From Marinomonas ostreistagni (GTDB taxonomy: Bacteria > Pseudomonadota > Gammaproteobacteria > Pseudomonadales > Marinomonadaceae), in NCBI RefSeq assembly GCF_016888445.1, contig NZ_JAFEKF010000001.1:868001-932000 (forward strand): a stretch of 64,000 nucleotides of DNA. Reading direction: 5' to 3'. How positions within the stretch are numbered: the first letter of the stretch is position 1; each line of letters starts with the position of its first letter. The notes under the pieces are model-generated. The model saw only the letters and a list, made by a program, of their open reading frames with translations. It did no database searches and was not told the origin of the DNA. Positions 37,170 to 46,578 of this stretch are shown in pieces. The translations under genes and the position numbers were made by a program.

Positions 37170-37178
37170 TCCGCTCTC

Positions 37179-37199
37179 GCCCGAGGTGATCCCTCGGGC
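37179..37199 (+). terminator. Hairpin between glyA and gcvH
   Basis: GCCCGAGG and CCTCGGGC form a GC-rich stem in the 51-base gap between glyA and gcvH. The following bases (TATTTAAC) are a poor T-tract, so it may be a partial attenuator or an mRNA 3'-end stabiliser for glyA. Confidence 0.55.
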
Positions 37200-37220
37200 T
37201 ATTTAACAGGAAAGATCGCC

Positions 37221-37604
37221 ATGAGCAACATTCCATCAAACTTGAAATACGCTGACTCACACGAATGGGTTTTGGACAATGGTGACGGTACCGTTACTGT
37301 TGGAATCTCTGACCACGCACAAGAACTACTAGGTGACGTTGTTTACCTAGAGCTTCCTGAAGTGGGCGCGCAAACAACTGCCGCAGAGCAGTTCTCACTT
37401 GTTGAGTCTGTTAAGGCTGCTTCTGATATCTACGCCCCAGTATCTGGCGAGATCATCGAAGTAAACGAAGCGTTGGAAGATTCTCCAGAACTTGTTAACG
37501 AATCACCTTTCGACGATGCATGGATTGCAAAAATCAAGCTAAGCGATCCTAGTGAATTAGAAAAGCTACTTGACGCTGACGCGTACGCTAGCTCTATCGA
37601 GTAA
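37221..37604 (+). CDS. gcvH: Glycine cleavage system H protein
   Basis: 127 residues, normal length. The lipoyl-carrying lysine is K65 in [19 protein letters not shown], and [10 protein letters not shown] and [23 protein letters not shown] are the expected N-terminal motifs. It shuttles the aminomethyl group between P and T proteins. AGGAAAG precedes the start. It lies between two hairpins, downstream of glyA and upstream of gcvP. Confidence 0.97.
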   Translation: MSNIPSNLKYADSHEWVLDNGDGTVTVGISDHAQELLGDVVYLELPEVGAQTTAAEQFSLVESVKAASDIYAPVSGEIIEVNEALEDSPELVNESPFDDAWIAKIKLSDPSELEKLLDADAYASSIE

Positions 37605-37613
37605 TCGATACCC

Positions 37614-37640
37614 AACACCCCTCCCTGAGGGGTGTTTTTA
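37614..37640 (+). terminator. Terminator/attenuator between gcvH and gcvP
   Basis: AACACCCCTC, loop CCT, GAGGGGTGTT, then TTTATTT: a good rho-independent terminator 9 bases after gcvH and about 45 bases before gcvP. It would lower gcvP expression relative to glyA-gcvH unless gcvP has its own promoter. Confidence 0.8.
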
Positions 37641-37684
37641 TTTCCCCCATTTTCTCATGCAATTTCTTTTATAGGTGACAATAC

Positions 37685-40543
37685 ATGACTTCGTGCATCC
37701 GCGATTTGCTAGGCACAGACGAATTCATTGCACGCCACATCGGCCCCGATGCAAATGAACAGCAATCGATGCTAAACACCATTGGCTTCGACTCATTGGA
37801 TCAACTTATCGAAAAGACTGTCCCGAGCGCGATCCGCTTGGCCAATCTTGACATGTCAAAACAGCCGGTACGTGAAAACGATGCCCTTGCGCAGCTAAAA
37901 GAAATTGCAGGACGCAACAATGTCGCGCGCAGCTACATTGGTATGGGTTACCACGACACATTGGTGCCCACACCAATCGTTCGTAATCTACTAGAAAACC
38001 CAGGCTGGTACACTGCGTACACACCTTACCAACCAGAAATCTCACAAGGTCGTTTGGAAGCGTTGTTGAACTTCCAACAAGTGATCATTGATTTGACTGG
38101 CATGGAAATCTCTAACGCTTCCCTACTGGATGAAGCGACGGCTGCTGCAGAAGCGATGACGCTGATGCAACGCTCAAGCAAAAAGAAAGTAAACACTGTC
38201 TTCGTAGCAGACAACGTCTTGCCACAAACCATCGACGTTGTGAAAACACGTGCCGAACTGCTTGAGTTCGAAGTAGTAGTCGACAGCCTGGAAAACCTAA
38301 GCAACTACGACGTATTTGGTGCTATCGTACAATACCCAGGTATTGACGGCATCGTGACGGACCTTACTGACTTCATCGCCACTGCACACGAACAAGGCGC
38401 ACTGGTCACCACAGCCGTTGACCTATTATCACTGGTACTTTTGAAAGCACCTGCAGAGATGGGCGCTGACATTGTGGTAGGTAGCGCACAACGCTTCGGC
38501 GTACCAATGGGCTTTGGTGGTCCACACGCAGCCTTCCTAGCGACCAAAGACAAGTTCAAACGCTCTATGCCTGGCCGTGTTATCGGTGTCTCTAAAGACA
38601 GCCATGACAAGCCAGCACTGCGTATGGCCATGCAAACCCGTGAGCAGCACATCCGTCGTGAAAAAGCGACGTCTAACATCTGTACAGCTCAAGCACTGCT
38701 AGCAATGATGGCGGGCTTCTACGCGGTTTACCACGGTCCTAAAGGCCTAAAACAAATCGCGTCTCGCGTAGCAGGCTTCACGCACATTTTTGCTGAGTCA
38801 CTAAAAGGCCATTTCACGGTCAACAGCTCTCACTTCGACACGCTGGTCGTTAAAACACTGGATAAAACCGAAGCGATCTTCAAAAGTGCAGCAGAGAAAA
38901 ACATCAACCTGTACCACATGAGCAGCACTGAACTGTCTCTATCGTTCAGCGAAACCAGCACTATCGAAGATCTTTACAACCTAGCAGACAGCTTCGGTGT
39001 ACAGCTTAAAGAAGAGCTATTAGACAGCGAACTAAGCTTTGGTATCGATGCTGGCATGCTACGTAGCGACGACATCTTGACGCACCCTGTTTTCAACTCG
39101 CACCACAGCGAAACAGAATTAATGCGTTACATGCGCCAGCTAGAAGTCAAAGACATCGCGCTTAACCAAAGCATGATTCCGCTTGGCTCTTGTACCATGA
39201 AGCTAAACTCAGCGTCAGAAATGATCCCTGTGACTTGGGAAGAATTTGGTCGCATCCACCCATTTGCGCCAAAAGCACAAGTGACTGGCTACCAAACTCT
39301 ACTGAATGACCTGATCGAGATGCTGTCAAAAGCGACTGGCTACGACACCGTTTCGCTGCAACCAAACTCAGGTGCGCAAGGCGAATACGCGGGTCTAATC
39401 GCGATCGACAAATACCACAAATCACGTGGTGATGATCAGCGTGACGTATGTTTGATCCCAAGCTCAGCACACGGCACCAACCCTGCCTCTGCAGCACTGG
39501 CGGGCATGAAAGTCGTCCTCGTTAAATGCGATGAAAACGGCAACATCGACGTCGCAGACCTACGTGAAAAAGCTGAGAAGCATGCTGACAACCTAAGCTG
39601 TATCATGGTGACATACCCATCGACACACGGCGTGTTTGAAGAACAAATCCGTGGAGTTTGTGACATCGTTCACAACCACGGCGGCCAAGTGTACATCGAC
39701 GGTGCCAACCTAAACGCCCTACTTGGCGTAGCGCCTCCAGGCAGCTTCGGCGGCGACGTATCCCACTTGAACCTACACAAAACCTTCTGTATCCCACACG
39801 GTGGTGGCGGTCCAGGTATGGGTCCAATCGGTGTGAAATCACACTTGGCACCTTTCCTACCAGGTCACTCTGTGTCGCCAGTGGTACAGAACGAAACCCA
39901 ACACGGTGCCGTCTCTGCAGCGCCTTACGGCTCTGCGAGCATCCTTGTGATCACTTGGATGTACATCAAGATGATGGGCGACCGCGGTCTGCGTGATGCG
40001 ACTTACCACGCGATCCTAAATGCCAACTACATTGCTAACCGCCTACAAGAGCACTACCCAGTACTTTACACAGGCTCAAATGGCACTGTGGCACACGAAT
40101 GTATTATCGACATTCGCCCACTGAAAGCTGAAGCAGGTATTTCAGAGGAAGACATCGCCAAGCGTTTGATGGACTTTGGTTTCCACGCGCCAACTATGTC
40201 GTTCCCTGTTGCGGGCACACTGATGATCGAACCAACGGAATCAGAGAGCCTAGAAGAGCTTGAGCGCTTCTGTGGTGCCATGATCCAGATCCGTAAAGAG
40301 ATTGCTAAAGTGCAAGCCGGTGAATGGCCACTAGAAGACAACCCACTAGTGAACGCACCACACACAGCGGCTTCTTTGATGGCGGCTGACTGGTCACACG
40401 CTTACACTCGTGAAGAAGCGGCTTACCCACTACCATGGATTGCAGCGCGCAAATACTGGCCACCAGTAGGCCGTATCGACAACGTCTACGGCGACCGTAA
40501 CTTGTTCTGTGAATGTCTACCGGTGGAAAGCTACCAAGACTAA
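37685..40543 (+). CDS. gcvP: Glycine dehydrogenase (decarboxylating), P protein
   Basis: 952 residues, the single-chain form. The N-terminal half has [17 protein letters not shown] and [18 protein letters not shown]; the C-terminal half has [25 protein letters not shown], and PLP lysine in [24 protein letters not shown]. It decarboxylates glycine and loads the aminomethyl group onto GcvH. The ribosome site is modest (TAGGTGACAATACATG). It ends in a strong terminator. Confidence 0.97.
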   Translation: MTSCIRDLLGTDEFIARHIGPDANEQQSMLNTIGFDSLDQLIEKTVPSAIRLANLDMSKQPVRENDALAQLKEIAGRNNVARSYIGMGYHDTLVPTPIVRNLLENPGWYTAYTPYQPEISQGRLEALLNFQQVIIDLTGMEISNASLLDEATAAAEAMTLMQRSSKKKVNTVFVADNVLPQTIDVVKTRAELLEFEVVVDSLENLSNYDVFGAIVQYPGIDGIVTDLTDFIATAHEQGALVTTAVDLLSLVLLKAPAEMGADIVVGSAQRFGVPMGFGGPHAAFLATKDKFKRSMPGRVIGVSKDSHDKPALRMAMQTREQHIRREKATSNICTAQALLAMMAGFYAVYHGPKGLKQIASRVAGFTHIFAESLKGHFTVNSSHFDTLVVKTLDKTEAIFKSAAEKNINLYHMSSTELSLSFSETSTIEDLYNLADSFGVQLKEELLDSELSFGIDAGMLRSDDILTHPVFNSHHSETELMRYMRQLEVKDIALNQSMIPLGSCTMKLNSASEMIPVTWEEFGRIHPFAPKAQVTGYQTLLNDLIEMLSKATGYDTVSLQPNSGAQGEYAGLIAIDKYHKSRGDDQRDVCLIPSSAHGTNPASAALAGMKVVLVKCDENGNIDVADLREKAEKHADNLSCIMVTYPSTHGVFEEQIRGVCDIVHNHGGQVYIDGANLNALLGVAPPGSFGGDVSHLNLHKTFCIPHGGGGPGMGPIGVKSHLAPFLPGHSVSPVVQNETQHGAVSAAPYGSASILVITWMYIKMMGDRGLRDATYHAILNANYIANRLQEHYPVLYTGSNGTVAHECIIDIRPLKAEAGISEEDIAKRLMDFGFHAPTMSFPVAGTLMIEPTESESLEELERFCGAMIQIRKEIAKVQAGEWPLEDNPLVNAPHTAASLMAADWSHAYTREEAAYPLPWIAARKYWPPVGRIDNVYGDRNLFCECLPVESYQD

Positions 40544-40564
40544 TCACAGATTAGTTAAGACATT

Positions 40565-40594
40565 AAAAAGGCGAATCCTCGGATTCGCCTTTTT
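40565..40594 (+). terminator. Terminator after gcvP
   Basis: AAAAAGGCGAATCC, loop TC, GGATTCGCCTTTTT: strong intrinsic terminator 21 bases past the gcvP stop. Confidence 0.93.
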
Positions 40595-40687
40595 CGTTTC
40601 TATCACTTTGTAGGACCTCCCTTTGCGAGGGAAAAGGATCATTTCGCACATCGCGATTAAATCTTGCAACCTTCAAGCAACCAGATC

Positions 40688-41170
40688 CTATTTAAGCGCT
40701 GGATCCCAATGCTCAGCTATCTTGCCATCTTCAATGCGGAACATATCAAACCATGTCGTGGTGTAAGTCTTGCTCGCATCATTTGGATCTTCATGCTCAC
40801 GGGCAAAACTCAAAATCACCATATCGCGTTCAGCGACAATCGATACCAACGGCGCTATGATTTCGTCTTTGATTGGCTTTGGCTCACTAAATTGACCAAA
40901 GAATTCGACAAACGCGGCGCGGCCAGTTGGTACGTTAGGGTTATGTTGGATGTAGCTTTCGGTGAGGTATTGATCGGCTTTATCTAGGTGGCCGCCCTCG
41001 AATACTTCGCGCCAGAAGTCGTAGACCAGCTTTTTGTTTGTTTCGAGTTGTGGGCTTTCGCTTACGAGTAGCACTTGTTGGTCAGGCGCTGGGGTGACGG
41101 GCATTTGTGCGTATGCCATTGGTAGAGTTAAAGCACCAATGGCCAGCAATACTTTTAAAGTTCGCTTCAT
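40688..41170 (-). CDS. Secreted SnoaL-like (NTF2-fold) protein
   Basis: 160 residues from the ATG at 41170, chosen for GGAG upstream and because it gives a clean signal peptide (KRTLKVLLAIGALTLPMAYA). The mature part is a SnoaL-like NTF2 fold: NKKLVYDFWREVFEGGHLDKADQYLTESYIQHNPNVPTGRAAFVEFF, then VILSFAREHEDP, YTTTWFDMFRIEDGKIAEHWD. Such proteins are found as small predicted hydrolases or cyclases in the periplasm; the substrate is unknown. Confidence 0.8.
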   Translation of the reverse strand: MKRTLKVLLAIGALTLPMAYAQMPVTPAPDQQVLLVSESPQLETNKKLVYDFWREVFEGGHLDKADQYLTESYIQHNPNVPTGRAAFVEFFGQFSEPKPIKDEIIAPLVSIVAERDMVILSFAREHEDPNDASKTYTTTWFDMFRIEDGKIAEHWDPALK

Positions 41171-41215
41171 AACAATCTCCATTTGCAGTTTGAAGATCAT
41201 TGTACAAGCAAAGCT

Positions 41216-41737
41216 CTAACGATGCATTTTAAGCTGTGACTTCTTTTCCCACCATTCTCCAAGTCCTGTAAAGACACCAAATGAAACCATCATAATCACG
41301 AAGGAGACACCCTCTTTCATAAGCTTTGGGCATTCAGGCCAGTTCAAGAACAGCATCAAAGAGGCAAATGGGATACCGAGTTTTAAAATGCCGTGCTTAA
41401 TAATAAATAAAATAATACCTTTATCTATTTGTTGTTTTGCTTTCTCAAAGTTGGGCATCTGTAGGTTCAAATCGCCACAGAGGTATTGGCCATCGCGCAA
41501 TACTTGTAAGCCTAACTTAAGACCCCTGTCTTTACTTGCAAATCGAAACTCAAATTCTGAACCTTGATAAGACACTGCTATTCGAGTGCTAGCTCTAATG
41601 GCTCGAAGGGATAACTCTTTAACCACCTCGCCATTGATTTCAATAACGTAGATCTCTTTAAAAGAGCTTAATTTTATCGTTCGACTTGCACTGATTGAGA
41701 GCCCGCTACTCTCGAACTGCCATTTGGCTGGTTTCAT
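41216..41737 (-). CDS. Hypothetical membrane protein
   Basis: 173 residues, not recognised. The first 115 residues are soluble and beta-rich (KWQFESSGLSISASRTIKL, FKEIYVIEINGEVVKELSL, FEFRFASKDRGLKLGLQVL), then two likely membrane helices (about 114-131 and 142-157) and a short basic tail. It may be a cytoplasmic domain anchored to the membrane at its C-terminus. The start has no strong ribosome site. Single gene; 282 bases to the next gene hold nothing I can identify. Confidence 0.55.
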   Translation of the reverse strand: MKPAKWQFESSGLSISASRTIKLSSFKEIYVIEINGEVVKELSLRAIRASTRIAVSYQGSEFEFRFASKDRGLKLGLQVLRDGQYLCGDLNLQMPNFEKAKQQIDKGIILFIIKHGILKLGIPFASLMLFLNWPECPKLMKEGVSFVIMMVSFGVFTGLGEWWEKKSQLKMHR

Positions 41738-42019
41738 AACGCATCCTTGAATTAAAGGATGGTAATGATAACTAATACCATTTGAGAATTCTATAAATTT
41801 GAATGAAACCTAAGCCCTGTCACACAAATCTTATGCTGATGTGAAGAGGCACAGTTTGATTTTACAAGGTCGTAATCATCACGCTGCTGAATATAGAGAA
41901 ATAGTTACTACAGAAAACGATTGCCGTCTCTTTTTGCGGTTTTCAGCATTGTACTCACAAAGCCTCGGCTAAAGCAGTTTAAGAAACGAAATACTGTCTT
42001 TCATCCACTCGATACCGCA

Positions 42020-42619
42020 TCACCCTAATAGTCTCAGCGCCTCAAACACAAACTGCCCAGCTACTGCCAACAACAATACCGCCATCAATCGTTGAATCAT
42101 ACTCATCACCTTGGGATTAAGTACCGCGTGTTTCAGTTTGTGCCCAGCTAGAAAGTAACTGGTCGGCGCTCCACCCGCCATGACACCCAACACCATCGAC
42201 ATGACTAGAATTCCTAGCCCATGAATATCTGCATTGGGAAATTGCACGGTGACGATCGGTAGCACCGCCACCATGGCTTTAGGGTTGGTCAGCTGCATAA
42301 AAAAGCCTGACACAAACGAAAGGTTGCGCTGTTCGCTACTGACCGCACGCACCATAAAACTGGCCATAAAGATTTTTACCGCCAAATACGCGATATACGC
42401 ACTGCCAAGCAGCGCCGCCACACCCTGCAACGTTGGCGTCATCAACGAGCTACCAAGATAACCTGTGATCACAAATAACAGCGCCATTGCCACCCCAACA
42501 CCGGCACAAAAACGCAACACCCGCCAGCCGTAATGACTGATTCCAGCAAAGAGACTGAGCATGTTAACTGGCCCTGGACTGTACATCATCGCCAGAGCAA
42601 ATAGGAATATTTCAAGCAT
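42020..42619 (-). CDS. LysE/RhtB-family exporter
   Basis: 199 residues from the ATG at 42619, with GGAGG about 8 bases upstream. About six membrane helices. The family motif is seen at the N-terminus (MMYSPGPVNMLSLFAGISHYGWRV, PGP-N-x-L type) and MQLTNPKAMVAVLPIV in the middle (L-x-N-P-K). Members export amino acids or similar solutes. The AraC-type regulator gene just upstream on the same strand (51 bases to this start) very likely controls it. Confidence 0.88.
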   Translation of the reverse strand: MLEIFLFALAMMYSPGPVNMLSLFAGISHYGWRVLRFCAGVGVAMALLFVITGYLGSSLMTPTLQGVAALLGSAYIAYLAVKIFMASFMVRAVSSEQRNLSFVSGFFMQLTNPKAMVAVLPIVTVQFPNADIHGLGILVMSMVLGVMAGGAPTSYFLAGHKLKHAVLNPKVMSMIQRLMAVLLLAVAGQFVFEALRLLG

Positions 42620-42670
42620 GGGGCGGCCTCCAATGGCAGCAATCGGATTGTAAAATAGCAAAGGAGAAAG

Positions 42671-43498
42671 TTAACGGGCGAGCAGTAACCGCTGATATTG
42701 CCTTGGCGTCATGCCAAACACAGGTTTAAAGCGGCGATTAAAATGGCTTAAATCATTGAAGCCTAATTGATTGACCACATCCAATACGGGCACGCCCGCT
42801 CGGAGTGCTTGTTGGCCACGGTGGATACGCACGTTTAGCCAATATTGATGCGGTGTCATCCCGGTGTAGGCTTTAAAGCTGCGCAAGAAGTGATACTTCG
42901 ACATACACGCCACTTGGCATAGGAGATCTAACGAGACCTCGTCTTGATAGTGATCTTGCAGATACTCTTTGACCCGCTCTAGATGTTTTTGACGGCGTGT
43001 TTCAGGTAACAGCGGCTGATTAGACTGATGTTTTACCAATTGCTCTGTCAGCTCAAACAACAAGCTGTCGTATTCACTTCCCGTCGCCCCATCCAGCTCG
43101 ATTAACTGCGCCAAACGCAGAATCTGCTGCTGAATGCCAGCATCCGAAAACACCACATCTTGAATACGAAATTGCTCAGGCTGACTGACCTGCAAAGCTT
43201 CCAGCGCCGGCCGTAACTGCTCGGGATGCACATAGAGCATACTGTACGTCAGCGTCGTATCCGCACCAGACTCACCATCATGAGCATCGCCTGGGTTAAA
43301 CACCATGATTTGGCCTGGATAGCTTTTATGAAACGCGCCTTGCGTATAAAAATCCTGCCGCCCCGACAACGTCACACCGATAGAGTATTCTTCATGAGCA
43401 TGGGTGCCATAGGCAAAATCCGTCATCGACGCACGCAGCAGCATCACCTGCTCAAACCCCGCACGATGGATAAACGTAAATTGATTGTCTTCAGACAT
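42671..43498 (-). CDS. AraC-family regulator with cupin domain
   Basis: 275 residues from the ATG at 43498; a GTG 24 bases upstream is possible but adds a non-homologous tail. The N-terminal cupin (about 15-100) has YGTHAHEEYSIGVTLSGRQDF and GQIMVFNPGDAHDGES. The C-terminal helix-turn-helices are EVSLDLLCQVACMSKYHFLRSFKAYTGMTPHQYW and VLDVVNQLGFNDLSHFNRRFKPVFGMTPRQYQ. AraC-LysE pairs of this kind are common and control efflux of an amino acid. Effector unknown. Confidence 0.9.
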   Translation of the reverse strand: MSEDNQFTFIHRAGFEQVMLLRASMTDFAYGTHAHEEYSIGVTLSGRQDFYTQGAFHKSYPGQIMVFNPGDAHDGESGADTTLTYSMLYVHPEQLRPALEALQVSQPEQFRIQDVVFSDAGIQQQILRLAQLIELDGATGSEYDSLLFELTEQLVKHQSNQPLLPETRRQKHLERVKEYLQDHYQDEVSLDLLCQVACMSKYHFLRSFKAYTGMTPHQYWLNVRIHRGQQALRAGVPVLDVVNQLGFNDLSHFNRRFKPVFGMTPRQYQRLLLAR

Positions 43499-43754
43499 AG
43501 CCAACCCCACACTCACAAACACTCTAATAGGATGACAGTATAGCGCGAGACAAAGGCACAGGATTGGACAAAATTGCTTATCAGGGAAGGCAGTTTTTCC
43601 TATAGGGTTAATGTCGTTCTCTTCTTATGAAAGCGACAATTTATAACTATGGAAGCGTTGGCATTGAGCTACAACAGCACACCTTAACAGCTCAATGGCG
43701 GTATAGTGGCGGCAATTCACAATTTTTTTTGATGGATTCGTTACGTACAGGCAC

Positions 43755-43776
43755 AAAAAACCACCCGAAGGTGGTT
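43755..43776 (-). terminator. Terminator after the hypothetical gene at 43801
   Basis: On the minus strand AACCACC, loop TTCG, GGTGGTT followed by TTTT. It lies 25 bases after the stop of the gene at 43801-44322. The region 43523-43750 around it holds no gene I can support. Confidence 0.85.
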
Positions 43777-43800
43777 AATAGCTTTCGTTTAATCAGAACA

Positions 43801-44322
43801 CTACCTAGGCCTAAGTGGCTTCATTTGGTTATTGTACGCATCCTGATACTCTATTCTGAAGCCTACTCTATTCAGCTCATCAAGAACTTCTGAAAAAATA
43901 TTGGGGTCACCTTTCTTATCAGACGTAAGTTCAAGCATCGTAACCGTATCATTAGCAGCTATTACATGACCTGCTTTAACTTGCTCAATAGCCAAATAAT
44001 CTGTCCCCAATTCTAAACCCACATGAGCCGCTCCGTAACGCATGGCAGGATCATTAATAATAACTATATGCTTATCCCGATATGCTACAAAGTCGGTAAT
44101 AATAGCGGGGCCCAAACCAGAGTTTTTTATGAATAACTTAAAATGGCCTGTCTTAAAATTGTAGTCTGTAGAATAAGTTAACAGTGGCCTTATCGATAGC
44201 TCGTTATGCTCCCTATTTGCAATTGATTGATTTTTAGATATTTTTACGGCGTAAGAAGCAATGCCAACACTACAGACAGCTGTTACTACATTAGCGATGC
44301 CTGTCCAATCTGATATATCCAA
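43801..44322 (-). CDS. Hypothetical single-pass membrane protein
   Basis: About 173 residues, starting at a TTG at 44322 supported by GGAG 7 bases upstream; the frame is open a little further out but without a ribosome site. A membrane helix lies near the N-terminus (GIANVVTAVCSVGIASYAV), followed by a soluble domain with NSGLGPAIITDFVAYRDKHIV, a pattern seen in uncharacterised membrane-tethered proteins of bacterial accessory regions. I do not recognise a function. It has its own terminator and marks the left side of the accessory island. Confidence 0.6.
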   Translation of the reverse strand: MDISDWTGIANVVTAVCSVGIASYAVKISKNQSIANREHNELSIRPLLTYSTDYNFKTGHFKLFIKNSGLGPAIITDFVAYRDKHIVIINDPAMRYGAAHVGLELGTDYLAIEQVKAGHVIAANDTVTMLELTSDKKGDPNIFSEVLDELNRVGFRIEYQDAYNNQMKPLRPR

Positions 44323-44393
44323 ATTAATTCTCCAGCTGATACGAGACACACCCACCCAAACACCATACAAAACTTGTCAATGAAATCACGGCA

Positions 44394-44732
44394 TCACGCC
44401 TCACTCCCACAGACCGATGGATCAAGGCAGTTTAGAATTTCATTAAGAAAATGTGAGTGAGAAAGCTTTCGCATCACCTCACGTGTAGTCCACAACCAAA
44501 TCCCTCCACGCGCTTTAGGATTTCTAGCACCCGATGCAATTTAGATTGTACAAAAGTACATTTGTTCATCTTCGCCTTCGAAAAAATCATATTGGGAAAT
44601 TCGAGCTTTAAGCCATGTTGCGAAGTCTCGTCCTATTTCTAAGAACTCGTGTAAATCGCGTGCGTTGACAGTTTCGGCACTGCATTCATTTAAGACGCAA
44701 ATATGAAGAGTGATAAGTTCCATAGCCATCAT
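44394..44732 (-). pseudogene. Decayed phage antirepressor (AntA/AntB domain)
   Basis: Read on the minus strand, SAETVNARDLHEFLEIGRDFATWLKARI is the AntA/AntB antirepressor signature. After GED, where the family normally continues into an aromatic-rich region, the frame runs into a TAA near 44541. In the same frame beyond the stop it stays open for another 47 codons to a TGA at 44394, with a Trp-rich segment (GGIWLWTTREVMRKLSH). This looks like an antirepressor gene broken by a stop and probably an internal deletion. The start codon is uncertain (several ATGs between 44723 and 44768). Confidence 0.7.
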
Positions 44733-44893
44733 TGGCATCCTTCGAGTCATAATGACCACCCAGACCAAGGTCTCAATCTCAATTAAGGTGGCTGGTCAAA
44801 TTTTCAGGTTGAGACTATCGACCGTAGGTACGTCCAGCACAAGGCAGCCCAAACAATGACACTTCATATAGGCAGATTTTGGCCACAAAAAAA

Positions 44894-44966
44894 CACGCTG
44901 TACGTGCTTTAAGCCACTGTTGAAAACAGGGGCTCAATCCCGGCACTGGATTTTGCCAGTGCACGG
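44894..44966 (-). ncRNA. C4-type antisense RNA element of phage immunity
   Basis: On the minus strand four small hairpins follow each other: CACTGG-CAAAAT-CCAGTG, GGGATTGAGCCC, CTGTT-TTC-AACAG and CACGTACAGCGTG, then a T-run. The layout and sequence match what I recall of the C4 antisense RNA of P1/P7-type phages, which is transcribed ahead of the antirepressor gene and blocks its translation. It lies about 160 bases upstream of the antirepressor remnant on the same strand, exactly the expected context. The family was assigned from memory, not by a model search. Confidence 0.65.
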
Positions 44967-45113
44967 AAAGGTAGATCACGAAGCATCGTTGGTCAACTGC
45001 TTGCCGTAAGTCGCAAAAGGTAAAAAAAACCGTCAACATCGGAGCTGACAAAGTGTGACAGGTCGCATAAGATAAGATGTATCTAATTTCAAATAACCAA
45101 GGAGGGTATTTTG

Positions 45114-45161
45114 ATGACTATCGACCCCTTCTTTAGAAAGGGATTACCATGGAAAATCTAG
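45114..45161 (+). CDS. Possible 15-codon leader peptide
   Basis: ATG preceded by a strong AAGGAGGG at 6-base spacing. It reads MTIDPFFRKGLPWKI and then TAG, and its end overlaps the ATG of the GNAT gene at 45149 in another frame. The strongest ribosome site of the operon thus serves this short frame, which may couple translation to the first real gene. There is no homology evidence. Confidence 0.4.
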   Translation: MTIDPFFRKGLPWKI

Positions 45162-46201
45162 TATATCAGCATTTCTCAAACATCAACTTAAACGATCCAT
45201 TCTTTGACAGCCTAAAAGCAGATTATATCGAGTTCTCTGACTGGTTTAATAGAAAAGCCAATGCTCAAGATGCCGCTTATGTTCTATACGATACCAACCA
45301 ACATATAGAAGGCTTTATGTACCTGAAAATAGAGGATGGGGGAGTCAACGACGTCTCTCCTCCTCTACCAAATGGTAGGCATTTGAAGATAGGTACGTTC
45401 AAATTCGAGTCTGCAGGAACAAGACGTGGTGAGCGGTTTATTAAAAAAATGTTCGATCTCGCATTTGAATTTAATGCAGACAACATATACGTCACCGTAT
45501 TTTCAAAACACGATTATTTAATGACCTTATTTCAAAGATACGGATTTATTATCCACGGTTCAAAAAACACGCCCAATGGAATAGAGAATGTTTTAACAAA
45601 AGACATGTATAATACTAAGCCAGACATGTTAGAAAACTATCCTATGGTTAACTATAACTCAAGAAAGTATTTACTTTCCATTTACCCGAACTATCACACT
45701 AGGATGCTGCCAGACTCAATTTTAAACAATGAAACACACGATATAATTCGAGATGTTTCATACACAAACAGCATCCATAAAATATATTTGTGTGCGGCGT
45801 ATGGAGTTGAAAACCTAAGAAGAGGGGATAGCTTAATCATTTACCGTACCAGTGATCGCCCTGGTCAAGCTTGGTATCGGTCTGTTATAACATCATTATG
45901 CGTAGTTGAGGAAGTTAGATCTGTCTATGACTTCCCTACTCTCAATGATTTCTTAAAATACACATCAGCATACTCAGTTTTTACACATGATGAACTAGTT
46001 TATTTCTATAATTCAAAAAAATACCCGCACATTATAAAATTCACGTATAATACAGCTCTAAAGAAGAGAGTCACTAGAGGCCAGTTGATTGAAGCAGGAT
46101 GCATACAAGACACTAGGATCAACCTTCTAGAAATAAGCGATTCTCAGTTTATCGATATGTTACAACTAGGTAATGTAAATGAACGTTTTATTATCAATTA
46201 A
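45149..46201 (+). CDS. GNAT acetyltransferase fused to a PUA/EVE-like domain
   Basis: 350 residues. Residues 1-155 look like a GNAT N-acetyltransferase: HIEGFMYLKIEDG, then KIGTFKFESAGTRRGERFIKKMFDLAFEFNADNIYVTVF, in which R-R-G-E-R takes the place of the acetyl-CoA loop, and YLMTLFQRYGFIIHG. Residues 165-345 look like a PUA-superfamily (ASCH/EVE-like) module, with GDSLIIYRTSDRPGQAWYRSVITSLCVVEEV. Such modules bind RNA or modified bases. The gene overlaps the next one by 23 bases. Acetylation of RNA, tRNA or a protein is possible; the role is inferred only. Confidence 0.65.
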   Translation: MENLVYQHFSNINLNDPFFDSLKADYIEFSDWFNRKANAQDAAYVLYDTNQHIEGFMYLKIEDGGVNDVSPPLPNGRHLKIGTFKFESAGTRRGERFIKKMFDLAFEFNADNIYVTVFSKHDYLMTLFQRYGFIIHGSKNTPNGIENVLTKDMYNTKPDMLENYPMVNYNSRKYLLSIYPNYHTRMLPDSILNNETHDIIRDVSYTNSIHKIYLCAAYGVENLRRGDSLIIYRTSDRPGQAWYRSVITSLCVVEEVRSVYDFPTLNDFLKYTSAYSVFTHDELVYFYNSKKYPHIIKFTYNTALKKRVTRGQLIEAGCIQDTRINLLEISDSQFIDMLQLGNVNERFIIN

Positions 46202-46577
46202 ACCAGAGTTTGTCGAAAGAATTTTTTCTGGTGAAAAAAAATTTGAATACAGAAAGGCCATATTTAAGAGAAATGACATCAAAAAGATTGTTATTTATTC
46301 AACAATGCCTGAAGGAAAAATCGTTGGAGAGTTTTCTATAGAGAAAATTCACAATAACTCACCCGAATTAATATGGAAGCAAACCAAAAAAAGATCAGGA
46401 ATTAAAAAAAGCTTTTTTGATTCATACTTTTTTGGGAGACACAAGGCCTACGCTATTGAGATAGCTGATGTTGTTAGGTATGACACTCCAATAAAACTTA
46501 GCCAGCTAGCAAAAAAGGTAAGTGCTCCTCAATCGTTCAGTTACTTACATGACGATATTTTTCTAGAGATAGCATAA
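46179..46577 (+). CDS. ASCH-domain protein
   Basis: 132 residues. MNVLLSIKPEFVERIFSGEKKFEYRKAIF is a typical ASCH opening (the IKPEFVxxIxxGxKxxEYR motif), followed by KKIVIYSTMPEGKIVGEFSIE. ASCH is a PUA-like fold thought to bind RNA or modified nucleotides; one member is a nuclease and another an N4-acetylcytidine hydrolase. The start lies inside the end of the GNAT-PUA gene and the stop is 1 base before the kinase gene, so the three are tightly coupled. AT-rich coding sequence. Confidence 0.8.
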   Translation: MNVLLSIKPEFVERIFSGEKKFEYRKAIFKRNDIKKIVIYSTMPEGKIVGEFSIEKIHNNSPELIWKQTKKRSGIKKSFFDSYFFGRHKAYAIEIADVVRYDTPIKLSQLAKKVSAPQSFSYLHDDIFLEIA

Positions 46578-46578
46578 T

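Noticed and set aside
43731..43740. GATGGATTCG, similar to GATGGATTGG in the 5' part of dusA, as a possible left att site
   Set aside because: Only about nine bases match, with no flanking similarity to dusA; chance is likely.
43627..43893. 88-codon frame on the plus strand
   Set aside because: It crosses the terminator and the 3' end of the gene on the other strand, has no ribosome site and no recognisable protein features.
44507..44545. TTTCT..CCCGATG segment resembling the dusA att region
   Set aside because: The two matching blocks have different spacing and the rest does not align; too weak to call.
44815..45051. 78-codon frame on the minus strand
   Set aside because: It covers the C4-like RNA and its flank; no protein family is recognised, and the hairpins explain the sequence better.
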